Positions 54,136 through 64,000 of a DNA stretch of 64,000 bases are shown here, in pieces. A program made the translations under genes and the position numbers. Numbering within the stretch: the stretch's first letter is position 1; every line of letters starts with the position of its first letter. This stretch comes from Gaeumannomyces sp. JS-464 (Eukaryota > Ascomycota > Sordariomycetes > Magnaporthales > Magnaporthaceae), in the NCBI GenBank assembly GCA_002197995.1, contig NGZR01000001.1, positions 10,993,501 through 11,057,500 on the forward strand, written 5' to 3'. The notes beneath the pieces are model-generated. The model was not told the origin of the DNA. It ran no database searches and worked only from the letters and a program-made list of their open reading frames with translations.

Positions 54136-55992
54136 ACGTAGTTTATTAATAAGCGATACATATTAACGAGCGATATACGAAATCGTAAAAACGCGAAATA
54201 TTTTGTTTTGCTTCCAATTTTTCCACCGATAAACATGCCAAATTAAAGCAAAAAAAGCCGATTAATTTTCGCTTTCCAAGCTTTGCGATCGGACTTAAAA
54301 CTAAGCATCCGGCCTGCTATTAAAATTTATTCGGTCGCGTTCGCCATTTTCGTTAAACGAAAGCGCGGTAAGCCTGCTCGACGTGATAGCAAGCCCAAAT
54401 TACGGAAATAAACGGAATTCGAAAAAAAGGCGCTTATTAAATACATATTTAAGCTGGATTTTCGCGCATTCCCTCCCCGGACTTTTAGTATTAAAAATAT
54501 AACCAACCGATTGCTCGCCGAACGTAACGCGGGCACCGTTAGTAAATGCTAAATCGAAAGGTTTGTTAAACGCCGCGTAAAGCTCGGCACGCGTTAAATT
54601 CGAAAATACGATTATTAAAAAGCTAAATGCGAAAATCCCAAGCTCGTTTTTGCTAATTCGACTTTATACGAAATACTACAGCCAAATATGGCATTTAAAA
54701 TAACGATATTTACAATTTTAACGAAACCGGCTTTTTTATAGGCATAATCGCCGCCGTTATAATTATTACAATATTAAAAAGCCGTAATAAAGCAAAGCTA
54801 ATTTAACTTAGCAATCGGGAATAGGTTATAGTTATTTAAAAGGTTAATTATTACGGTTAAGCGATTTTTCCTTTTATTATCGTTAAAAAGCAGTACTATT
54901 TAACTAATTGGTATACGAAAACCGATTTTTTACGCGATTGGGTTATTTTAACGAATGCTAAGGGTGAATTACGAACGAGCTCGGCTTAAAATGGATTTAG
55001 CATTTCGATAAGCATATTACGTCGCGCATAAAAAGCAGCTATCGTTTATTAATGCTAAACGGATATAAAAGCCACTATTTGACGGATTTCGAACTTTATT
55101 ACTAGGAATATAACATTATTACGTTTTGCATACCTTCGCATTCGTTTTACTTTTTTTAACCGTTTAACGTTAAATGCTTCGGCCTGTTAAAAAAAAGCGT
55201 ACGGTTAACAAATCGAAAGCTTAATAAAGTTACACGTTAATTACGTAATTAAAATCGAGTTCCTTTTAGCGTTTAAAACGGCATTTTTTAACTTTATAAC
55301 CGAAAAAAATATCCAAAAAGGTTTCCGAAAAGCTAGCTTTGCTTTTTTTAATCCGAATTCGGTTTTGGAAAAGCTAAATGTAAGGTTACAGATTTTAACT
55401 CCCTCGAAAAAGCTTTTAAACGACGCTAAACTTTGGACTTTCAAAACGCCCCAAATAGCTAAAAATGAAACTTTGCAATCCGAACATATCAAAACTCGGA
55501 TTTTTAATTACCGAAATAGCTTTCCGTTACTTATGCTAACGGTTATGGACCAGCTTGCGAAAAGGACGAGTTTAATAATGTATTAAATAGCCCTTTTTAA
55601 AGCCGAAGTTGTTTCGTTACGCAAAGCGAACGAAGCATTAAGCAAACGCCGGAAGGCCAAAAAAACACGTATCCGACAAAAAGGGTTATATATTGTTAAA
55701 AAAATACGAAATGTTTTAAACTAGCAGGATTTAAATAGGTAATTACAGTAAAAATGCGCGATTATAAAAGTTAAAAAAAGAGGGCAACGACGACTTATCG
55801 GCGATGTGGCACGTGCGGTAAAACCGGACATAATACGCGCATTTATTAGGAAAAAGTAAAAACGTTTAATGTATATAATTCCGAATAGTTTAAATAAATT
55901 CCTAGTATTAGGTTGGTATACGCGTCGATTAATTGGAAGTTGGGTGTGGGTGTGGCATATACTAATATGTGGCACACATTAGTGGATTACGT
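54136..55992 (+). mobile_element. Fot1/pogo-type DNA transposon, copy E (1857 bp), unlike ends
   Basis: The right end is ACGTAATCCACTAATGTG inverted, with a TA at 55993-55994. The left end is ACGTAGTTTATTAATAAG from 54136, preceded by TT rather than TA. The 17-bp doublet has the core GCGATA on the left and TGCCACA on the right, so the two ends are of different types. Everything between matches copies A-D. It may be a recombinant between two copies. Confidence 0.85.
54391..55888 (+). pseudogene. Fot/pogo transposase, copy E
   Basis: The start codon position reads AAG at 54391, followed by Pro-Lys-Leu-Arg-Lys and then TAA. The DNA-binding region is otherwise as in copy B. The core has Ile-Leu-Thr-Lys-Pro-Ala-Phe-type remains near 54718-54735 and Leu-Asn-Gly-Tyr-Lys-Ser-His-Tyr near 55055. 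The C-terminal Lys-Ala-Asn-Glu-Ala-Leu-Ser-Lys-Arg-Arg coil lies near 55623, and the knuckle Cys-Gly-Lys-Thr-Gly-His-Asn-Thr-Arg near 55812-55838. It ends at TAG 55886-55888. Confidence 0.85.
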
Positions 55993-55994
55993 TA

Positions 55995-56640
55995 AAAGAA
56001 CGGCATATATTTATATGTATAAAATTATTTTTGGAAAGCTTTATTTGCTTATAAATATAATTGTAATATTAATAATATTAATTTTATAATTTTATTAATT
56101 ATTTTTTTATAACGTAATTTAAATAAATTTGTAATATATAAACTAAATAAAATCGAATGGAATTATAAAATTTTTTATAAAGTTTTATAAATTTTACAAG
56201 TTTTCCACGGATTATTAATATATATTAAAATATATTATTATTAGTTATATTGCCGTAATGTTTGTAAAAACCTCGGTGCTTTTACTATTAAATATATGTA
56301 AAAACCTTTAACTTCGTTTTTAAATGCGGCTGACATTCGGCTCGGTAGCTTAAAAGTAAAAACCATATTTGCTTTTCGTATACGGTTTTTTTTATATTAA
56401 ATAATAGTGCCGTTTGCTTAATTTATATTATTAAAAGGTTGGTTCCCATTAGTGCAACCACGAGCTCCGGCCCGTAGCTGGTAGCCCATTAAAACGCGCC
56501 ATATTAACGCATTAGCTACGCTACCAATATATAACCGGATCCGCTTTTAAATTTACGGAGCAGCCTTTTTTACTTTTTAACTTTCGCAATTTGTAAATTT
56601 ACCAAAGTTTTTACAAACGTGCATATACGTTGTAAAACCT
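55995..56640. other. AT-rich sequence of unknown origin
   Basis: 55995-56230 is nearly pure A/T without a reading frame. The short repeat copy 2 follows (56233-56346). The rest, to 56640, may be part of the 5' end of gypsy 4, but no LTR pair was found. Confidence 0.4.
56233..56346 (+). repeat. Short interspersed repeat (about 110 bp), copy 2
   Basis: Matches 51464-51572 inverted (shared phrases such as TTAGTTATA(C/T)TGCCGT and TGTAAAAACCTTTAA), differing mostly by transitions. No flanking duplication is clear. Confidence 0.7.
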
Positions 56641-56659
56641 TTACAATACAAATTACTAA

Positions 56660-58560
56660 AAAGGAATACGCAAAAACGAGCGCGAATATCGCCGTCGCTA
56701 ATAAAGGAAAAACGGCTACGAACGTTTTCAATTCCTAACGATAATAGCTCCACGGGAAGCGGATCGCTAAAAAGCGACTCGTCAAGCGAAACAACCCCCG
56801 CTAATCCACGGGCGGCTTTACGCTGGAAAAAGGCTTAAAAAAATCATAAAAAAAGTTTAACACGCTATAAAAAGGACGTTTTTTTTTAAACCTTGCTCGA
56901 ATAAGCGGAAAAGGAAAAACAAACGGAAAAAAAAACGAGGCCGTTGCTAGCGTTAGTTAAAAGCGGAAATAGCCGCCGCCGAAAAGCTTAAAACTAAGCA
57001 AAATAAAAAAGCCTAATTAAGGTTTCCAAAAAAAACCCCCCTAAGTTAAAAAAAAGGATATAACGGATATTATAACGTTTAACCTACTTAGCGAAATCCC
57101 CTAAATAACGCTATTTTAAAGTATGAAATAAGCAGTTATAACCCTAATTAAAGCCGTAATAACTGCCGAATATCGCTTAGCCAAAAAGGAGTTTTACATT
57201 TTAAAGCTGGACGAAAACGAGCGACCCGATTTTAATAAGGATTATAAAAAAAGCTAACGAAATGGCCCATTTAAAACGAAGCGCAAGCTTTATTCCATTC
57301 CTATATAAAAAAGCTAATTTTTAAGTTTAATATAAATAAAAAACAAAAGCTGCTAAGCGATATAAAAGCTTAGTACGCAATTTACTAAACGCTTTTTTAA
57401 TCGCGCAAAAAGCAAATAAAGCAGTTTTTTAAAACGGAAGGCAAAAATGCGAAATATAACTTTACGAAATACATTAACAAACTTTATTCCACGTTTGGCA
57501 CCGTTTAAAATAAAACGGCCGCGCAAATACAATTGCGGGCTTTTAAACAAAAAAAGGGCCAATTTTTTTAGCAAATTCGGCCAAATATTCGAAAACGTGC
57601 TAGGCCGGGCTAGTGGCAATATTTGAAAAAACGAGTTTAAGCTCGTTTTTTTAAAAAAATCTTTTAACCGTAGCTTTGCAAACGCTTTGGCGGTTATTAA
57701 ACTCCCAAACGAGTATTACGCATACCTAGCCGAATTTTACGCCCGAGCAGTGGGATAGGAACGCCTTTAGAAATTTTTAAACCTAAAAAAGCGTTAAAAG
57801 CGAAGAAAAAGGAAAAGAGGATAAAAAGCAAAGCATAGCTAAAACTTTTAACAAAGCAGCCTATTTAACCCCGCCCGAAAACCCGGTGCCATTATAGCGG
57901 ATTTTACCAATAATAGCGTTACCGGGATTTTAACGGCGACGTGGTAATAAACGTTGCAAAAGTCGGCGGGCGAGGGCGTGAAAACCGCGGGGGCCGCGGG
58001 AGCGCCCAAAAAAGAAGTGCTAACCGGGCCTGAAAAAGCGGCCCTCGCCGAGCCCAATAGGTTTTCCAAAAAGAAAAGGACCGTTATTAAAAGCAAGGCC
58101 GCTATTTGCGTTGCGGTGCAAGCAACTATTATTAAACGGAATGCTTTTACAAACCGGCGACTCGTTTTAAAAACGCGCGAAAGACGGCTATTCGCGGGGC
58201 CGGCTTTAATAATAAGGAATTCCCTTTTTGGCTAAAAGGAAAGAACGAGCCGACGGGAAAAGCCGAAAGGTAGGGAAAAAAGTAGCTTTAAAGTAAAGTC
58301 GTGCCTTACGGAAAAAAAAGCTTTAACAGCCCCTATAAATGCGGATAAAAGTATAAAAAAATATTTAACATACATTTTAACGATAGTTAATAATATAAAA
58401 TTGTTTAACGCGTTTGTAAACGAAGGTTACGAGTATTACGTAGCTATTAATAAAAACGCCGCTGCCGAAACGGAATTGCCTATTTACCGGATTTCGCCGA
58501 AAACGTTAAAAAAGCCATTACAAAAAAAAGAAAAATAATTCGGGAAATTATTTATTTTTT
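56660..58560 (+). pseudogene. Gypsy 4 gag and protease region
   Basis: A basic and acidic N-terminal part leads to an Ala-Val-Ile-Thr-Ala-Glu-Tyr-Arg-Leu-Ala-Lys-Lys-Glu stretch near 57156. A capsid-like part follows to about 57750. An open, Ala/Lys-rich linker at 57954-58235 precedes a region where the protease is expected (58330-58560), but the catalytic triad was not found. Confidence 0.5.
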
Positions 58561-58979
58561 TTTGGAAACGAAAACCGGTGTAAAAAAAAAGGTTTATATT
58601 TATATAATGCTAAGCTTTACTTAACGATTTATTTTAAAAAAGCCATAACTAATGCATTACTAAACGGCTTTTATTTTACATATATCGAAAATATAAATGG
58701 AAAAAACGCGCTTTTAAATGCGCTATTTGCTTTCGGAAAAACGGTTGTAAAAAAGGAAAGCAAAAGCGAACGTGGCAAAAATACAAATGGTTACGTTCGC
58801 CCGATATTGCGAATCGATCGCGATTACGAAAAGGAAACTTACAACGCGAGCTGCGATTTTTGCGGCTTTTATATCCGACGTTAAAAAAGCATTAAAAAAA
58901 AAGGTTTTTAAAACGGAAGCTTAATTACGAAAGCTTATTCCGCGGGAATTTTAGGATTTATTCCCGTTATTTATAAAGC

Positions 58980-60320
58980 AAAAAGCAAATAAGCTAAACC
59001 CGTATAAGCCGGGTGTAAACTATAAAGTAAAAATAAAAAAAAACGCTAACGAAATCGAGCTTCCTTTGCTTTGGGAACTTTTATATAGCATATCGCGAAA
59101 AGAACTTTTAATATTAAAAACGACGTTTTAAAACCTTTTTAATAAAGGATTTATCCAGGCTAGCAATTCCTTCGCCGAAGCTTTTATTTTGTTCGTGCGA
59201 AAACCGGGCGAAAGGTTACGCTTTTATTGCGATTACCGGAGTTTAAATGCCATTTTACAGCCCAACTGGTACCTTTTCCCGCTTATTCCCGATATTTTTC
59301 GCAATTTAGCCGGGCGTTCGCTGGTTAACCAAAGTAAATGTGGTATAAACTTTTTGGAAAATCCGGGTTAAAAAGGGCTACAAGTATATAACCGCTTTTC
59401 GCATTCGATACGGCTTATTTAAATAAACCGTTACACTTTTCGGCTTTTTAAAAGCCTTAGCCATTTTCCAAAGGTATATTAATACAATTTTAAAAGACTT
59501 TTTAAACGAGTTTTGCTCGGCATACCTGGACGATATTATAATATATACGCAAAGCTCGCGGTTAAACCACCTTTATAAAATGCGGAAAGTATTTAAACGT
59601 TTTTAAAATTATGGTTTACATTTTAACCTTAATAAATTACAATTCGCGGTAAAAAAAAATTAAATATTTGGGATTTATTATAAAAGCTGGCGTAAAAGTA
59701 AACCCCGATTTTAAAAAAGTGGAAGCCGTTTAACGCTAAAAAGCCTTTTATATAACGAAAAAAATCCGCAGTTTTTTGGGATTTTTAAACTTTTACCGAG
59801 TTTTTATCCCCGGTTTTTTAAAAGCGGCCGTACCGTTAACAAAGCTAATAAAAAAAGGAATGCCTTTTTATTAAACGGAAAAACATTAATCCGCTTTCGA
59901 AAGTTTAAAATATTTGTTTTTATCCGTTAATATGTTTGCGAAATAGGATTTAAACGCGCTTACGTTTTTAAAAACGAATTGCAACGGGTTTGTTTTAAAA
60001 GGCACGTTAATGCAAAAAAAAGGGGGAAAGCGCCTGGTAAAATTCCATTTCCGTAAATTAAAACCCGTAAAACACAATTATCCCGTTTACGATAAGGAAA
60101 TACTAGCTATCGTTAATAACTTGGAATATTAAAACGCGGAATTCCGCAATTTTAAAAGCTTTACCATTTTTACGAATTATAAAAACCTGGAGTACTTTAT
60201 AAAGTTTTAGCGCTTATTAAAGCGGCAAACGCGTTAAATAAAAGTGTTAGCCAAATATAACTTTAAGTTATAATACCGCCCAAGCAAGGAAAACGTAATG
60301 GCAAACGCTTTATTACGGAA
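58980..60320 (+). pseudogene. Gypsy 4 reverse transcriptase and RNase H
   Basis: The open stretch 59189-59371 has Phe-Val-Arg-Lys-Pro-Gly-Glu-Arg-Leu-Arg-Phe, then Asp-Tyr-Arg-Ser-Leu-Asn-Ala-Ile and Pro-Leu-Ile-Pro-Asp, the gypsy RT fingers. The palm box Tyr-Leu-Asp-Asp is intact at 59523-59534, followed by Ile-Ile-Ile-Tyr. The connection region is near 59770 (Phe-Leu-Gly-Phe-Leu-Asn-Phe-Tyr). RNase H lies at about 59890-60310, ending with a Gln/Asn-rich Asn-Ala-Leu-Leu-Arg-Lys stretch. Confidence 0.85.
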
Positions 60321-60649
60321 GGAATAAAACCGCCCGAAGGGGAACGAGAAATACGAAGCCAGAAAAATGCAACTATTGCCCGAAAACTCCTTTACTTAAA
60401 TGCGAGCGATTTAGATTTTTAATACCGGCCTTACGTTTAAAGAAAAAAAAAACCCCCGACGAAATCCCGGACAACGTCCAATAGCTGGAAAACCTGGATT
60501 TGCGCGAGCTATTTAAAAGCACGGCTAAGCAAAATAATATATACAAATTTATATACCGCTTTATAAAACGCGACGAGCGCTTTTTAAATTCAGCTTTAAA
60601 TTTAAAAGTGCAAAAAGCAAAATGCCGCATTAATAACAAAGGTAAGCTA

Positions 60650-61990
60650 AGGTTTAAAGATAAGCTTTAAATGTTAAAAGCCTTTCTTACTACAAAAGCA
60701 ATAACAGCGGCGGCGGGAATAAAAAACGATTTACGGGATAAGTTTTAAAACGTGTTAATCCAAAAAATACACGACGCTTTTATCGTAAGCCATCCGGGTT
60801 AAAACGGCACTACGCACGTCGTAGCGAAAAACTTTTATTAGCTTTTAATGCACCGTAATATTAAACGCTTCGTTTACAATTGTAATATTTATAGCCGTAG
60901 CAAAATTTAAAAAGATTTAAAGCAAAACCTTTTGCAATTTTTGCTTATCCCCGACCGGTTTTACAAACATTTGCAAATAAATTTTGTAATAAACCTTTTT
61001 TTAATAAACGGGAATACCGTTTTATAAGTAATTACTAATAAATTATCGAAAAAGGTTATTTTAAAAGCAATGCCGTTTATATAAGCCGAAAAGTGCGTAA
61101 ACCGTTTTATAACCTGCTTTGTCCGTTTTTACGGCTAGCCCGTTTTAATTGTTTCGGATAAAAAAACGAATTAAATTAGTAACTTTTAGCAGCACTTTTA
61201 CCAGCGTTTGGAAATTAAACAGCTTTTAAATATAACTTACCACTTTTAAACGGACGGCGGTACGAAACGCGTAAACCAAAAAGTGCAAACCGCGTTAAAA
61301 GCTTATATTAATTATTAGCAATCGGATTAAAACCAATAGCTCCCCGCAGTTTAACTCGCGTTTAACTTTCGCTTTTACGCAATTATCGACATATCCCCGT
61401 TTTTTGCTAACTATAAATACGAACCCTCGTTTATTTTAACCAATAAAAAAAGCACTTTTAAGTTTAAAAAAGCGTATTAATAGCGAAAGCCGAAAAATAT
61501 GTAAAAAAAACTGGCTTAAATTACAAACATATGCCAAACAGTTGTAATTACGGCAATTTAACAAGCTAAAAAGTATGCGAACCGGAAAAGGCGGCCGGCG
61601 GAGCAATATAAGCTAAAAAATAAAATGTGGCTAAATTTAAACAATTTCCTTTTCCTTTATTTAAAAAAGAAATTTAACTAATTACGCGTTAAAATTACGG
61701 TAATTAAAATAGTAAAACTTAACGTGGTAAAAATGAAAGGCTTACCTATTAAAACGCATTACCGCTTTAATATAAACAAAATACGCCGAGCGAGCGAAAA
61801 TCCCGTTTTTAAACAAGCAATAGCCGACTTTTAACTACCGGCCGTATTGGTTAACGAAAAGCGGGAATGGTTAGTAAACCGTATTAACAAAGCCCGCATT
61901 ATAAACGAAAAGCGAGGTAAAATTAAAAAAGTTCATATTTGGTAAAAAAGGCATATAATGTTTATTTGAACTTTTTTTAAGCTTTTCGCA
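60650..61990 (+). pseudogene. Gypsy 4 integrase with chromodomain-like tail
   Basis: The N-terminal zinc-binding part is near 60790-60905 (His-Pro-Gly ... Asn-Cys-Asn-Ile-Tyr). The core includes Asp-Arg-Phe-Tyr-Lys-His near 60953 and a Leu-Asn-Ile-Thr-Tyr-His block near 61216 where Ser-Thr-Ala-Tyr-His is usual. The end reads Pro-Ala-Val-Leu-Val-Asn-Glu-Lys-Arg-Glu-Trp-Leu-Val-Asn-Arg-Ile near 61838-61885, in the position of a chromodomain. It is weakly conserved after that. Confidence 0.65.
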
Positions 61991-62215
61991 AAAAACAAAG
62001 CGCTAAACCGTTACGAAAAAAAGTATAAAAACGTTATAACGAACGATAGCGACCCCGAAATGCAAGCGGTAAAACGAAAGCGTAGTAAGCCGAGGAAAGC
62101 GCAAAAAATGGAAAATTCCGCAACGCTAATGCTATATATATCGATTAATACAACTCCCGCCGATAAGAAAACGGTAAATTTTAAAGTTAATTTCGCGCTT
62201 TAAAACGCGGTTAAA

Positions 62216-62470
62216 CCACTAGTTTAAAATCCCTCCCATTTGCTTTTTTTTTATCCTTTTTATTTTTTTTACCCGCTTTTTCGTTTTCCGCACCGTTATC
62301 GTTATTACCCTTTTCGTTTTCCGTACTATTATTATCGTTACCTTTTTTATCGTTCGCGTTATATAAATCGCTAAAATTCGAATCGTTAACGATTAAAAGT
62401 GTAACAGCGTTTTTACTAACGCGCGAAAACGCCGTAACAGTACGGCTGGAGCTAAGGAATTCGGGGCGAA
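62216..62470. other. T-rich sequence between gypsy 4 and the next reading frame
   Basis: Contains imperfect repeats of a TTATCGTTA/TTTTCGTTTTCCG phrase at 62275-62345. No LTR was recognised. Confidence 0.4.
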
Positions 62471-63420
62471 AACAAGTGCCAATATCGATGGTAAAGTCGA
62501 ATCCCGCATTAAGGCAAACGGGCGAGCCGATACCCGACCCGAAGGAAGGCGAACCGCAAAACGCGTTTTATAAGCGATTTATAACGAATACGGCGGTAAC
62601 GAGCGAAAGCGTGGTCGAAAACCAAACGGGCGTAAAAGGAAAAAGCCGAAGTTTAAACCAGGCTCGAATCGTATCGTACGCGAGCGTTTAAAAAAAAAGC
62701 GTAAAGTTAAATTCGTAATATTATCGTTAACGCGGAACCGTTTAAACGATAAAGTAACGGGCGGCAGGCCGAACCGGTCGCTTTTAAATTTAGCAGCGTA
62801 AACCGCGCGTTTAAAAACGGCGATGCGTTGCTCGTACGCGGCGTTAAAAGCGAGGTAGCCTAATAAGGTAATAGTTATAGCGTTATTAGGAAAAATTAAT
62901 AAACGCATTTGTAACGGCGGAAAATTATCCTTAGGAAATTTACGGTACCATTTTGCGAGCGGTTTTTAAACGTTTTATATTGCGTTAAATAGCATAAGCA
63001 ATTTTAAAAAGCTTAAAAGCTTTTTCGGCATTTTTGCTAAACGACGCGGATTTTTAATCGGCATACAATTAAATAACGACGGGAAAAGCAGCGATATATT
63101 TGCGGCTAGCGAGGTTGCATTTGTAATACGCGGTACGCTTAAAACCAAGCTGCGAGTGATAAAGCTAATCCCACGAAGTGCAACGGAAATAACGGTCGGT
63201 GCGCTCGACGCCGCGCAAAAAGGGAGCGACGGTAAAAATAACGGGCTGCTTGTCTTTTAACGCGAAAAACGACGAGCTCGAATCGAAACCCTAAATGCGG
63301 GAGTAAACGACGGATTAAACGGGATTCGCGGGAAGGATAAAAGTAAAAAGCTTACCATAGCGGCAAAAAAGCGGGTAAAGGTAAATCGTAAAACGAAAAC
63401 AGCTAAAAGGTGGAAATTAA
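62470..63420 (+). pseudogene. Unrecognised RIP-damaged reading frame
   Basis: A frame open at 62476-62691 continues through TAG/TAA codons that look like former Gln/Trp positions. Near 62990-63170 it has a coherent stretch: Leu-Lys-Ser-Leu-Lys-Ala-Phe, Asp-Ala-Asp-Phe, Ala-Tyr-Asn, Ile-Thr-Thr-Gly-Lys, Ile-Tyr-Leu-Arg-Leu-Ala-Arg. The consistent pattern suggests a real former protein of 300 or more residues. I do not recognise the family. It could be a gag or ORF1 of a repeat, or an accessory ORF of gypsy 4. The opposite strand at 62908-62579 is also open but less protein-like. Confidence 0.4.
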
Positions 63421-63538
63421 TTAAAAACGACGAAAGCGGGTAAGCGGCCGCGCGAGCGATTACGGTCGCGCGCGTAAAGGAAAAAAAACTTACTATTAAT
63501 GCGCGATAAGTAAAAGCAAAACAAACGATTAAGCAAGC

Positions 63539-63709
63539 TGATGGAGGTGCGCGATAACAGGCACCCGAAGTGATTGGTAATTGTTTTTTTAGCTACTTTA
63601 CTAGATCGCGGGCTAGGGCGCGCGCAAGCCAAAATACCAGGGCCAATGCATAAGCCTAAAGCTGTGGGGCACCAATTGCTACCCACGTAACTTTAGGCCA
63701 CCTTTAACA
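63539..63709 (-). repeat. Copia LTR, third copy (3' LTR of the second element)
   Basis: 171 bp; matches 9042-9211 and 14244-14413, mostly with transition differences. It preserves TGATGG where the other two read TAATGG, showing the ancestral TG terminus. Confidence 0.92.
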
Positions 63710-64000
63710 CCCCCCCGTAGGCTATGCAACGGCTTTAAAGGCATTACGAGCACGCATTTACGTAATAACCTTTTAAATCCGTAGTGTTTCCCTGGTTTTT
63801 TTATAAGCCGTTTATTGCGGCATTTGCTGCATTCCCAGCTAAATAATAAACCTCGCCTATCCCTCCGCCGTTAAGCCTTTCGTAAAACCGTCCGCTTTTA
63901 TATTGGCCGTGCTAACTAGCTTAAAGGTGAAAAGTTAACGCTTTATAGCATCGATTACCCACTTGTAACGGAGGTCGATTATGCGGGTGCGGGTTAATTC
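63539..64000 (-). mobile_element. Ty1/copia element, second copy, 3' end only (runs off the window)
   Basis: 63539-63709 matches the copia 1 LTR, with a TGATGG start that is less mutated than in copy 1. The sequence from 63710 on matches 9212 onward, including the six-C tract next to the LTR. Orientation is minus, so the LTR here is the 3' LTR and the RNase H end continues past the window edge. Confidence 0.92.

Larger units (their letters stand above)
56640..62215 (+). mobile_element. Ty3/gypsy element 4 (plus strand)
   Basis: Gag, protease, RT, RNase H and integrase follow in order on the plus strand, with a chromodomain-like end. Neither LTR could be identified; the 5' one should lie before about 56700 and the 3' one after 62215. 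In-frame stops are numerous. Confidence 0.8.

Noticed and set aside
57954..58235. Short open plus-strand frame as an independent gene
   Set aside because: It lies inside gypsy 4 between gag and RT and reads as the Ala/Lys-rich linker of that element.
63417..63686. 89-codon minus-strand frame
   Set aside because: It crosses the LTR border of the second copia copy, so it cannot be a gene of either neighbour.

Overview
The window is fungal, from a filamentous ascomycete of the Pezizomycotina. Nearly all of it is a repeat compartment damaged by RIP-type mutation. Transposon reading frames remain recognisable but have TAA/TAG where homologues have Gln or Trp. TpA is abundant, CpA/TpG are scarce, CpG is kept, and repeat pairs differ mostly by C/T and G/A transitions. 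RIP, Tad1-like LINEs, Fot1/pogo DNA transposons, HET-domain genes and Fung_rhodopsin genes occur together in this group. The species cannot be named from the sequence.

Layout. 1-5.3 kb: a plus-strand Tad1/I-like LINE (ORF1 zinc knuckles; ORF2 endonuclease, RT, RNase H, zinc knuckle). 5.4-8.8 kb: a mosaic of a Ty3/gypsy gag fragment, a PIF/Harbinger transposase and a solo LTR. 8827-22260: a minus-strand Ty3/gypsy element with 5-bp target duplication TAACG, interrupted by a complete minus-strand Ty1/copia element (9042-14413, duplication ACTCC) whose primer-binding site matches the anticodon half of initiator tRNA-Met. 22.3-30.1 kb: a decayed minus-strand gypsy pol cut by one Fot/pogo element (A) and bordered by another (B). 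32065-39504: a plus-strand chromodomain gypsy element containing a solo LTR and a 437-bp fold-back MITE.

40.9-48.6 kb: a gene island of balanced composition. It holds a small secreted cysteine-rich protein gene with a frameshift in its signal peptide; an unrecognised minus-strand reading frame; an intact five-exon seven-transmembrane Fung_rhodopsin-type gene; broken HET-domain and DUF7580-like sequences; and a GMC oxidoreductase gene truncated at the next repeat block.

48.8-56 kb: three more Fot/pogo copies (C, D, E), a 12-bp minisatellite and a hAT remnant. 56.6-62.2 kb: another plus-strand gypsy element, followed by an unrecognised RIP-damaged reading frame. 63539-64000: the 3' end of a second copy of the copia element.

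The five Fot/pogo copies and the MITE share terminal repeats made of an ACGT-type tip followed by two tandem 17-bp units. The core of the 17-bp unit differs between elements but matches between the two ends of each element (element E is the exception), while the N-terminal DNA-binding region of the transposases is nearly constant. This is the most unusual pattern in the window. The only gene I can read as fully intact is the rhodopsin-type gene. All boundaries and motifs were read by eye, and no database search was run.
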